A DNA stretch of 6,985 bases from Kiritimatiellia bacterium (GTDB taxonomy: Bacteria; Verrucomicrobiota; Kiritimatiellia; RFP12; DVOR01), in assembly GCA_017548245.1 (NCBI GenBank), contig JAFYMU010000243.1, positions 1-6,985 of the forward strand, written 5' to 3'. Below are positions 1 through 5,834 of the stretch, piece by piece; positions within the stretch are counted from its first letter, which is position 1; the number at the start of each line of letters is the position of its first letter. Both the position numbers and the translations under genes were made by a program. The notes beneath the pieces were generated by a model. It had not been told where the DNA came from and searched no databases. It saw only the letters and a program-made list of their open reading frames with translations.

Positions 1-7
1 ACCCGTG

Positions 8-727
8 TTAACGGGCGATTGCGGCGAGCATGTCGCGGGTGGCCTGTGCCACACCCACGAAGAGGGCGTGCGCGATGATGCTGTGGCCGATATTGAGCGT
101 GTCGAGATTGGGGATGTCAAGCAAGGGTTTGACATTGGTCATCGTCAAACCGTGGCCCGCGTTGACCTTCAAGCCCAAGGTTGCGCCATAAGCGGCGGCA
201 TCGTGCAAGGCTTCGAGTTCGCGCTTCAATTCATCGCCAGTCGCATTGGCATAGGCGCCAGTGTGCAATTCCACATAGGGCACTTCCAATGCGGCGGCGG
301 CTTCCAATTGACGACGATCAGGGGCGATGGAGAGCGAGACGTGAGTTCCCTGCGCGGCGAGTGCCTTCACGGTGGGACGCAAGAGATCCAATTGACCTGC
401 GGCATCCAAACCGCCTTCCGTGGTCAACTCCTGGCGACGTTCGGGCACCAAGCAGACTTCATCGGGCACCACGTCCAAGGCGACGGCCAAGACATCCGGA
501 TTGTTGGCCATCTCCAAATTCATACGCGTGGTCAGCGTTTGACGCAAGGCATAGACGTCAGCATCTTGAATGTGGCGACGATCTTCGCGCAAGTGAATCG
601 TGATGCCATGAGCACCCGCGCCTTCCACCAAACGCGCAATCTCCACCAAATTGGGATAATCCACGCCACGGGCTTGGCGCAACGTGGCGGCATGGTCAAT
701 ATTAACACCTAACTTGATACATTCCAT
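8..727 (-). CDS. pdxJ: Pyridoxine 5'-phosphate synthase PdxJ
   Basis: PdxJ condenses 1-deoxy-D-xylulose 5-phosphate with 3-amino-2-oxopropyl phosphate to give pyridoxine 5'-phosphate, the ring-closing step of the DXP-dependent vitamin B6 pathway in the cytoplasm. The 239-residue product is full length for this TIM-barrel family. It shows the hallmark blocks LGVNIDHAATLRQARG (residues 6-21), GITIHLREDRRHI with His45, TRMNLEMA with Glu72, LVPERRQELTTEGGLD (93-108), ELHTGAYA (153-160), LKVNAGHGL with His192, and LNIGHSIIAHA (211-221). His45, Glu72 and His192 match the expected catalytic positions. The ATG at 727 is preferred over an in-frame TTG at 733 because GGAG (740-737) lies 9 nt from the ATG but only 3 nt from the TTG. 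It follows the DUF481 gene by 26 nt and is probably cotranscribed with it. The stop is TAA, 7 nt from the window edge, so its terminator cannot be seen. Identification is essentially certain. Confidence 0.97.
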   Translation of the reverse strand: MECIKLGVNIDHAATLRQARGVDYPNLVEIARLVEGAGAHGITIHLREDRRHIQDADVYALRQTLTTRMNLEMANNPDVLAVALDVVPDEVCLVPERRQELTTEGGLDAAGQLDLLRPTVKALAAQGTHVSLSIAPDRRQLEAAAALEVPYVELHTGAYANATGDELKRELEALHDAAAYGATLGLKVNAGHGLTMTNVKPLLDIPNLDTLNIGHSIIAHALFVGVAQATRDMLAAIAR

Positions 728-736
728 TGTCAAACG

Positions 737-740
737 CTCC
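737..740 (-). promoter_or_regulatory. Ribosome binding site that decides the pdxJ start
   Basis: On the minus strand GGAG (740 to 737) stands 9 nt before the ATG at 727. An in-frame TTG at 733 would be only 3 nt away, too close for normal initiation. The site sits in the 26-nt gap after the DUF481 stop codon, which suits translation of pdxJ from a shared message. Confidence 0.7.
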
Positions 741-753
741 GCGTAAAATTAGC

Positions 754-1839
754 TTACCAGCTCTTGGAGAGACGCAAATACCACGTGGTATCGGTGTGGT
801 TCGTGCCGGGCTCGGGTTGCGTCTGATATTCATTACGCACGCCAGCTTCCAAGGAGACATCCGAGAGGCGTTCGGAGACGAGGCCGAGTTCCTTCATCAA
901 GTAAGACCACTTGGTTTCGTGCACCACGATGCCCTTTTCGAGATCGTCAATGAGGGGCGTGTAAGTGATTTCGGTGTTCCAGCTGATGCCGCAAGCGAAG
1001 TCATAGTGATAGAGCAAGCCGAAATCCAAAGCGATGTCGCTATCGGAGACCGAGTCGCCGCCGGGCTTCTTCGTGTAGTGGTCGGTGTAGGTGTGGGCCA
1101 AGCCGAAGCGGAACCGCAACAGCGAGACGCGGCCATCGATGGTGTCATTCCAGAAGTAGTAACCTGCACCACCAGCGGCCACATTGCGCAAACGGTAGTC
1201 GTTAAAACGGTTGTGCTGCACTTCATCGCGCGTGTACCACGACCAATGTTCTTTAGGGCGTTCCTCAAAGTCCAAGCCTGCGATGTACTGTTCCGACGTG
1301 GCGGCACCATCACTACGCGCCTTGTTCATCGAGGCATAGAGCTTCAAGGTGTTCGATTCAGTCGTGCGCACCGCGTCAATGTAAGCGGAGATCGACAAGT
1401 CTGAGGAGGAACCCTCATGGCCCGTCATACCGAAACTCGCGCTATAGGACCACAACTTCACCGGCGGGAAGTCTGGGTCTTCTGCGTCTGCGCCCCACAA
1501 CGAGGCCACATCGTCCAAGCCCAACAGTTTGCGCTTATCTGCCACAGGAATCAAAATCACGTTACCCGCTTCGTCACGCGACACCGTCACTTCGGTCTTA
1601 TCGCGCGAAGTGGCATCCGTACGCACAAAAATCTTCTCGGTATTATCGTAATCGATCGTATCAATCAACGAACGTTCAATTGACAACACACCGGCGAACG
1701 CCGTTTCAATCGTCACCACACCAGCCTTAATGCCAGTCACCTTACCCGTGATTACGTCACCAGCCGTGGTCGTAATCTTATCTGCCATCACACCAGTTGC
1801 CATACATGCAACCGCGACAAATGCAAGCACCTTTTTCAT
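754..1839 (-). CDS. DUF481 (YdiY-like) outer-membrane beta-barrel protein
   Basis: This encodes a predicted 361-residue secreted protein of unknown function. Residues 1-19 (MKK, a hydrophobic run, then VMA before Asp20) form a signal peptide with a signal peptidase I site. Residues about 20-75 form a small beta-rich module with GDVITGKVTGIKAG and FAGVLSIE. From about residue 127 the protein consists of alternating-polarity strands rich in Tyr, Trp and Gly (for example LWSYSASFGMTG, RNVAAGGAGYYFW, RFRFGLAHTYTDHY), as in the DUF481/YdiY family of salt-induced outer-membrane proteins. It ends ...LRLSKSW, and a C-terminal aromatic residue is typical of barrels assembled by the BAM machinery. The frame opens 20 codons earlier inside rsmI, but the MKK start at 1839 is chosen because a signal peptide begins there and AGAGG (1852-1848) precedes it by 8 nt. 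It lies 19 nt after rsmI and 26 nt before pdxJ, so it is likely in one operon. The family call is fairly sure; the physiological role is unknown. Confidence 0.82.
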   Translation of the reverse strand: MKKVLAFVAVACMATGVMADKITTTAGDVITGKVTGIKAGVVTIETAFAGVLSIERSLIDTIDYDNTEKIFVRTDATSRDKTEVTVSRDEAGNVILIPVADKRKLLGLDDVASLWGADAEDPDFPPVKLWSYSASFGMTGHEGSSSDLSISAYIDAVRTTESNTLKLYASMNKARSDGAATSEQYIAGLDFEERPKEHWSWYTRDEVQHNRFNDYRLRNVAAGGAGYYFWNDTIDGRVSLLRFRFGLAHTYTDHYTKKPGGDSVSDSDIALDFGLLYHYDFACGISWNTEITYTPLIDDLEKGIVVHETKWSYLMKELGLVSERLSDVSLEAGVRNEYQTQPEPGTNHTDTTWYLRLSKSW

Positions 1840-1847
1840 TGTTTTAA

Positions 1848-1852
1848 CCTCT
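1848..1852 (-). promoter_or_regulatory. Ribosome binding site of the DUF481 gene
   Basis: AGAGG (1852 to 1848, minus strand) lies 8 nt before the ATG at 1839 and inside the 19-nt gap after rsmI. It supports the MKK start over the longer frame that begins at 1899 within the rsmI coding region. Confidence 0.65.
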
Positions 1853-1858
1853 ATTGAG

Positions 1859-2572
1859 TTATTCCTCATCATCACTGTGATCGAACTTCGGATTTGCACC
1901 TGCTACCACAAAGGTCACCTCGCCTTTTAATGGTCGCGTTCCGAGTTGTTCAATTAAGTCCATTAGTGTACCACGCATTACGCGTTCGTGCAACTTTGTC
2001 ATTTCTAAACAAACTGCCGCTTCGCGATTTCCAAGCACCTCAAGGGCCGCTTTCAAGCTCGCCACAACACGGAAAGGTGACTCCAAACAGACCATCGTGT
2101 GCGGCAATGCGCGTTCTTGTTCGAAAAATTTGCGCAACGCGCCCGGGCGGCGCGGCGGGAAGCCCTTAAAGGTGTAACTTGAGGTCGGCAACCCCGAGAG
2201 CAAGAGAGCCAATTCAACGCTGCACGGTCCCGGCAACACCGTGTACGGCAAACCCGCCACGGCAAACGCGCGAATCACGCGATAACCAGGATCACTGATG
2301 CCAGGATAGCCGCCGTCTGAACACAATGCCACAGGCGTTCCCGCTTGCACCAAACCAATGATACGACGCGTCACCTGTTCCTCATTTCCCTGACGATAGG
2401 AGAACATTTCGGGACGCGGCACCCCTAAAGCAGAGAGGAGCTGCCACGTTCTACGCGTATCTTCACACGCCATACACGGCACCGAAGACAAAACGTCGCG
2501 CACACGCTGCGACAAATCGCCGAGATTCCCTAAGGGTGTTGCCACCACATACAATTGAGCTTCCAAATCCAT
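1859..2572 (-). CDS. rsmI: 16S rRNA (cytidine-1402-2'-O)-methyltransferase RsmI, short form
   Basis: RsmI 2'-O-methylates C1402 of 16S rRNA in the decoding centre using S-adenosylmethionine. The 237-residue product has the tetrapyrrole-methylase fold landmarks in order: LYVVATPLGNLGDLSQR (residues 7-23), ACEDTRRT (35-42), SDGGYPGISDPG (85-96), LPGPCSVELALLLSGLPT (113-130), FKGFPPRRPG (135-144), LESPFR (163-168), EMTKLHERVMRGTL (190-203) and GEVTFVVAG (217-225). The usual glycine-rich motif reads SDAGTPLISDPG, so this copy differs at three places. It is about 50 residues shorter than the E. coli enzyme: it ends soon after the methylase core with an acidic DDEE tail and lacks the small C-terminal domain. 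The ATG at 2572 is the first possible start, since an in-frame TAA lies two codons upstream. An extended -10 promoter is almost adjacent, suggesting a leaderless message. It uses TTA or CTA for Leu49, 203, 206 and 215, unlike the fab genes. It is the first gene of the rsmI - DUF481 - pdxJ operon. Confidence 0.94.
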   Translation of the reverse strand: MDLEAQLYVVATPLGNLGDLSQRVRDVLSSVPCMACEDTRRTWQLLSALGVPRPEMFSYRQGNEEQVTRRIIGLVQAGTPVALCSDGGYPGISDPGYRVIRAFAVAGLPYTVLPGPCSVELALLLSGLPTSSYTFKGFPPRRPGALRKFFEQERALPHTMVCLESPFRVVASLKAALEVLGNREAAVCLEMTKLHERVMRGTLMDLIEQLGTRPLKGEVTFVVAGANPKFDHSDDEE

Positions 2573-2579
2573 GCCTTAC

Positions 2580-2590
2580 ATTATAGCACG
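2580..2590 (-). promoter_or_regulatory. Extended -10 promoter of the rsmI operon
   Basis: The minus strand reads CGTGCTATAAT (2590 to 2580), a perfect TATAAT preceded by the TGn extension. No good -35 hexamer is seen at 17 bp upstream, where the sequence is GAAGTG; an extended -10 element can compensate for this. A T-rich tract (2635-2624) lies about 50-60 bp upstream of the expected transcription start and could act like an UP element. The predicted start falls at about 2573-2572, on or next to the rsmI ATG. Confidence 0.72.
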
Positions 2591-2618
2591 AAATCCGCAC
2601 TCCACTTCGCCTCCACTA

Positions 2619-2715
2619 CCCCGAAAAAAGAAAAGGTGACAAGACAAACGAAATGCGACTACCACAAGATGAGGGGGACGCATTGACTTCGTCTAGCGCC
2701 CCAAAAAAAGAAAAG
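2619..2715. repeat. Pair of near-identical 17-bp A-rich direct repeats 80 bp apart
   Basis: On the plus strand CCCCGAAAAAAGAAAAG (2619-2635) recurs as CCCCAAAAAAAGAAAAG (2699-2715), with one mismatch. The second copy supplies the T-tract and the start of the 3' stem arm of the fabV terminator when read on the minus strand. The first copy lies upstream of the rsmI promoter and has no convincing stem beside it. The pair may be a relic of local duplication or simply two A-rich tracts. Confidence 0.55.
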
Positions 2716-2740
2716 ACCCCGGCCGAAACCGAGGTCTTTT
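2702..2740 (-). terminator. Intrinsic terminator of the fab operon
   Basis: Read on the minus strand, AAAAGACCTCGG (2740-2729) pairs with CCGGGGTCTTTT (2722-2711) over 12 positions with one G-T wobble and a 6-nt loop. It is followed by CTTTTTTT (2710-2703). It begins 22 nt after the fabV stop codon. This is a textbook Rho-independent terminator and separates the fab operon from the rsmI operon. Confidence 0.9.
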
Positions 2741-2762
2741 GTCACGTTATCGCGAAAACGCA

Positions 2763-3911
2763 TTAACCTTCGAAGCCGTGAAGGGCGAGGAAGTCGGTGC
2801 GGTAACCTGCGATATCGGTGGTTGCTTCCACGTTTTCAGGTGCGAGCGTTTCCATCAACTTGTCCACTGCAGCCTGAATTTCAGGGCGCATTTCCCAGTC
2901 GTCGATACGGATACGGCCAGCTTCGTCCACGGGCATTTCGCCACCATCTGCGCGATACATGAATTCGCGGAAGAGGCGGTCGATCTGATCAAGGCAGTCT
3001 TCGTGCAAACCAGCTTCCTTCATCACCTTGAAGAGGCAAGAGATGTAAGGAGGCATTGCAGGAATCACAGCCGAAGCACGCGTCACGAGAGCTTTGTTCA
3101 CGGGAACCACGCCCACGCCGTTCAAATCCTTGAGCGTTTCGGTGATTGCCTTAGCGGAGGCTTCGAGGTTTTCCTTAGCCTTGCCGAGAGTACCGGAACG
3201 GTAGATGTCCTGCGTGCACTTGGGGCCGATGTAGGAGTAAGCCACCGTCTTGCAACCTTCAGCGAGGAGGCCCTGCGCCTTGAGGTAATCAATCCAGAGG
3301 ATCCAGTCTTCGCCACCCATCACCTTCACGGTTGCTGCGATTTCTTCGTCAGAAGCCGGTTCCACCGAAACTTCCTTCATTTCGCAGGTCATAATGTCGA
3401 GGGTACGCGCCACGTGCGGCTTGCCGATCGGCTTGATGGCGCTCTTGTAGAGCACGCCGTCCTTAGGATCGGTACGCATCGGCGAAGCGAGGGAGTAGAC
3501 CACCAAGTCGAAGGGCTTGAAGCCATTGTCCTTAGCGAGCTGAGCCACGGTTTCGCGGGTTGCGTCAGCAAAAGCGTCAGCGGAGATGGTGATTGCCTTC
3601 AAACCTTCAGCCTTAGCGCTTTCGTCAAAGGCTTCATTGTTGTACCAACCGGGCGAACCTGCCTTGCGGTCAGTCGGGGCGCGTTCGAAGGAAACGCCGA
3701 GCGTTTCAGCCTTAGGACCACCGAAAGCCACAGCGATACGCGAGGCCAAACCATAGCCACCCGAGCAACCCAACACGAGCACGCTCTTCGGACCATTTTC
3801 AATCGGAGTCTTTGCCTTTTCGCGAGCAATGTCACGCAAGGTGAACTTCTTGCAGCCTTCGCCATCCACGTTCAAGCAGAGGCCACCACGCACTTTGGGT
3901 TCTTCAGCCAT
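2763..3911 (-). CDS. fabV: NADH-dependent trans-2-enoyl-ACP reductase FabV
   Basis: FabV reduces trans-2-enoyl-ACP to acyl-ACP, the last step of each elongation cycle. The 382-residue protein is near the usual 390-400 for this enlarged SDR-type family. Visible features are the N-terminal KVRGGLCLNVDGEGC (residues 6-20), the dinucleotide-binding block VLGCSGGYGLASRIAVAFGG (46-65), and GVSFERAPTDRKAGSPGWYN (72-91), whose acidic Glu76 fits NADH preference. It also has DLVVYSLASPMR (135-146), YSYIGP (225-230), and the catalytic pair Tyr237-x8-Lys246 in IYRSGTLGKAK. The same family includes trans-2-enoyl-CoA reductases, but the position directly after fabZ, fabF and fabH argues for fatty-acid synthesis. 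FabV enzymes are known to be far less sensitive to triclosan than FabI. The start is supported by AAGGAG 6 nt upstream. It lies 35 nt after fabZ and is the last gene before the terminator. It contains no TTA, CTA or TCA codon, suggesting selection for high expression. Confidence 0.95.
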   Translation of the reverse strand: MAEEPKVRGGLCLNVDGEGCKKFTLRDIAREKAKTPIENGPKSVLVLGCSGGYGLASRIAVAFGGPKAETLGVSFERAPTDRKAGSPGWYNNEAFDESAKAEGLKAITISADAFADATRETVAQLAKDNGFKPFDLVVYSLASPMRTDPKDGVLYKSAIKPIGKPHVARTLDIMTCEMKEVSVEPASDEEIAATVKVMGGEDWILWIDYLKAQGLLAEGCKTVAYSYIGPKCTQDIYRSGTLGKAKENLEASAKAITETLKDLNGVGVVPVNKALVTRASAVIPAMPPYISCLFKVMKEAGLHEDCLDQIDRLFREFMYRADGGEMPVDEAGRIRIDDWEMRPEIQAAVDKLMETLAPENVEATTDIAGYRTDFLALHGFEG

Positions 3912-3946
3912 TGTTAGCTCCTTAAAGCAGAGTTGTTAAAATGAGA

Positions 3947-4414
3947 TTATTCGGTGAGCGAGTTTGCCGGCACCACGAGGCAGAACCACTGGGCTTCAAC
4001 GGCGACCAACGGATTACCGCGCTTGTCAACCTTACCCACGATGTAGCCCTTGCCCTTCTGTTCCAAGCGACGACCCGTTGCCTTCACCGTTTCGATTTCG
4101 TAACGCACGGTGTCACCAGGACGCACCTGATTGAGGAAGCGCACTTCTTCGAGCTTTGCGAAAAGGAAGAGCTTTTCATCCTTTTCTTCTGCGCTCAAAC
4201 GGATACCAGCGCCACCGCACTGAGCCATCGATTCAACCAAAATCACGCCCGGGCAAACAGGATATTCAGGGAAGTGGCCCTTGAAGAAGTAACGGTCCGG
4301 ACCATAGTCTACTTCTGCAATGGTTTTTTCTTGAGAGCATTCCAAGATGCGATCGCAGAAGAGGAAGGGATCGCGGTGAGGAAGCACGGTTTTGATGGCT
4401 TCTTGATCGTACAT
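3947..4414 (-). CDS. fabZ: 3-hydroxyacyl-[acyl-carrier-protein] dehydratase FabZ
   Basis: FabZ removes water from 3-hydroxyacyl-ACP to form trans-2-enoyl-ACP. The 155-residue product has the hot-dog-fold signature LPHRDPFLFCDRILE (residues 11-25), then FKGHFPEYPVCPGVILVESMAQ (44-65) with catalytic His47 and Glu61. These are followed by FAKLEEVRFLNQVRPGDT (85-102), typical of the family. Glu rather than Asp at the active site, and the absence of FabA-specific blocks, favour FabZ over the isomerising FabA. AAGGAG lies 5 nt before the ATG. It sits between fabF (97 nt upstream, with a hairpin in the gap) and fabV (35 nt downstream), so its product would be handed straight to FabV. It has no TTA, CTA or TCA codon. 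Identification is secure. Confidence 0.95.
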   Translation of the reverse strand: MYDQEAIKTVLPHRDPFLFCDRILECSQEKTIAEVDYGPDRYFFKGHFPEYPVCPGVILVESMAQCGGAGIRLSAEEKDEKLFLFAKLEEVRFLNQVRPGDTVRYEIETVKATGRRLEQKGKGYIVGKVDKRGNPLVAVEAQWFCLVVPANSLTE

Positions 4415-4454
4415 AAGAACTCCTTCAACGGAAAATGGTTAACGATGTTAAATG

Positions 4455-4460
4455 ATTGTA
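4455..4460 (-). promoter_or_regulatory. Possible internal -10 element ahead of fabZ
   Basis: The minus strand reads TACAAT (4460 to 4455), five of six matches to the consensus -10, about 40 nt before the fabZ start. No recognisable -35 or TGn extension accompanies it, since the expected -35 position falls within the hairpin arm. It is offered only as a candidate for separate transcription of fabZ-fabV. Confidence 0.2.
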
Positions 4461-4468
4461 GAGGCAAC

Positions 4469-4503
4469 GACAGGTTCCCGCGCATCGAACACGGGAACCT
4501 GTC
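4469..4503 (-). other. Perfect 12-bp intercistronic hairpin between fabF and fabZ
   Basis: GACAGGTTCCCG (4503-4492 on the minus strand) pairs perfectly with CGGGAACCTGTC (4480-4469), leaving an 11-nt loop. It begins 8 nt after the fabF stop codon. No T-tract follows (the next bases are GTTGCCTC), so it is not a classical terminator. It could mark an RNA-processing or message-stabilising element, or a partial or Rho-assisted stop that lowers fabZ-fabV relative to fabH-fabF. Confidence 0.75.
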
Positions 4504-4511
4504 TTGTCAAC

Positions 4512-5807
4512 TTAGGCGCGACGGAGGATCAACGAAGAGTTGTGACCACCGAAGCCGAGGGTGTTGGTCATCGCGATGTCCAACGGAGCTTCAATGCCCT
4601 TGTTTGGCACCATGTCCAAATCGCAGTCCGGATCAGGGGTGTTGTAGTTGATCGTCGGCGGGTAGAAGTTATCGTTGATAGCCTTCAAGCAGACAAGCGC
4701 TTCCAATGCACCCGTAGCACCGAGGAGGTGACCGGTCATCGACTTGGTGGAGCTCATCTTCAACTTGTAAGCGTGTTCACCGAAGACAGCCTTAGCAGCG
4801 CGGGTTTCCATCGGGTCATTGAGGCCCGTGGAGGTGCCGTGAGCGTTGATGTACTGCACATCTTCCGGCTTGATGCCAGCGTCAGCGATAGCCATCTTTT
4901 CAGCGAGGATGATACCCGAAGCTTCAGGGTCAGGAGCGCACACGTGGTGAGCGTCGCCACCTGCACCGTAACCGGCCACTTCGCCGTAGATCTTAGCGCC
5001 GCGAGCCTTCGCGTGTTCTTCGCTTTCGAGGATAAGGATAGCGGCACCTTCAGACATGATGAAGCCATTACGTTCCTTATCGAACGGACGGCAAGCCTTG
5101 AGCGGATCTTCCGTGGTGGAGAGTGCGTGCATCGCCTGGAAGCCACCGACGCAGTATTCTTCGATCGTCGATTCAGCACCGCCAGCGATCACCACATCTG
5201 CACGACCATTGCGGATCATGTCGAGTGCCACGCCGATTGCGTCCGTCGAAGCAGAGCAAGCGGTGGAAACCGTGAGCACGGGACCCTTAGCCTTGAGATA
5301 AATGGAGACGTTACCGGGACCTTCGTTAGCGATGAGCATCGGAATGGTCATCGGACCGATACGACGGGGACCCTTTTCGAAAAGCGTCTTGTAGGTCGGA
5401 GCATCCACTTCCTTACCGCCGATGCCCACGCCGAGGATACAACCCACGCGAGCCGGATCCACGCCCTTAGCAGGTTCCGTACCCACTGCACGCCACGGAG
5501 ACGGGCATTCTTCGGTAGCCGCAGGAAGATCAGCATAACCAGCATCCACCCAAGCCTGCTTAGCCGCAGCCACAGCATACTGAGCGAAGAGTGCCAAACG
5601 CTTGGCTTCCTTCGGGTCGATGTAATCACCGACATTGAAATCCTTCACTTCACCAGCCACCTTCACATTGAGGCGCGAGGTGTCAAAGCGCGTAATCGTG
5701 TTGATGCCGCAACGGCCAGCACGAATACCTTCCCAAAAGGTCTTCACATCGTTACCGAGGGGCGTGATGCAGCCAAGACCCGTTACAACGACTTTCTTCT
5801 TATCCAT
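4512..5807 (-). CDS. fabF: Beta-ketoacyl-ACP synthase II FabF
   Basis: FabF condenses malonyl-ACP with a growing acyl-ACP, driving chain elongation. The 431-residue thiolase-fold protein starts VVVTGLGCITPLGND and carries the complete KAS II active site: Cys184 in VSTACSAS, His323 in NAHGTST, Lys355 in SSTKSMTGH and His360. Further signatures are AGGAES (208-213), CRPFDKERNGF (239-249), PPTINYNTPDPDCDLD (383-398) and LGFGGHNSSL (417-426). It is about 20 residues longer than E. coli FabF. The extra length falls in one place, around residues 92-115, between the helix ending WVDAGY and the VGCILGVGIGG strand. AAAGGA lies 8 nt before the ATG. It follows fabH by 27 nt and precedes the fabF-fabZ hairpin. 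It contains no TTA, CTA or TCA codon. Confidence in the KAS II assignment is high; the role of the insertion is unknown. Confidence 0.96.
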   Translation of the reverse strand: MDKKKVVVTGLGCITPLGNDVKTFWEGIRAGRCGINTITRFDTSRLNVKVAGEVKDFNVGDYIDPKEAKRLALFAQYAVAAAKQAWVDAGYADLPAATEECPSPWRAVGTEPAKGVDPARVGCILGVGIGGKEVDAPTYKTLFEKGPRRIGPMTIPMLIANEGPGNVSIYLKAKGPVLTVSTACSASTDAIGVALDMIRNGRADVVIAGGAESTIEEYCVGGFQAMHALSTTEDPLKACRPFDKERNGFIMSEGAAILILESEEHAKARGAKIYGEVAGYGAGGDAHHVCAPDPEASGIILAEKMAIADAGIKPEDVQYINAHGTSTGLNDPMETRAAKAVFGEHAYKLKMSSTKSMTGHLLGATGALEALVCLKAINDNFYPPTINYNTPDPDCDLDMVPNKGIEAPLDIAMTNTLGFGGHNSSLILRRA

Positions 5808-5834
5808 GATAGGAATCCTTTCAAATTCAAAAAC

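Noticed and set aside
2..15. Small hairpin CCCGT/ACGGG overlapping the pdxJ stop
   Set aside because: It has only 5 bp and the sequence beyond the stop is outside the window, so a terminator cannot be argued.
5..712. A 235-codon plus-strand open frame antisense to pdxJ
   Set aside because: It is a mirror frame in register with pdxJ, whose complete set of family motifs leaves no doubt about the coding strand.
728..733. TTG start for pdxJ two codons upstream
   Set aside because: The GGAG motif would be only 3 nt away, and the added residues are not part of the conserved PdxJ N-terminus.
727..1404. A plus-strand open frame antisense to the DUF481 gene
   Set aside because: It is a mirror frame. 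The minus-strand reading has a signal peptide, a ribosome binding site and barrel-like strands.
1804..1839. Lipoprotein signal in the DUF481 protein (Cys12)
   Set aside because: The residues before Cys12 (AVA) fit a lipobox poorly, the Cys falls inside the hydrophobic core, and VMA before Asp20 is a better signal peptidase I site.
1840..1899. N-terminal extension of the DUF481 protein by 20 residues
   Set aside because: It would overlap the rsmI end and bury the signal peptide internally. The MKK start has its own ribosome binding site.
2624..2635. Second intrinsic terminator at the upstream A-rich repeat
   Set aside because: No stable stem precedes the T-tract on the minus strand, so it lacks the hairpin a terminator needs.
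2739..3917. A 392-codon plus-strand open frame antisense to fabV
   Set aside because: This is the same codon-register mirror effect. It begins inside the stem of the fab terminator, and the protein shows no family motif.
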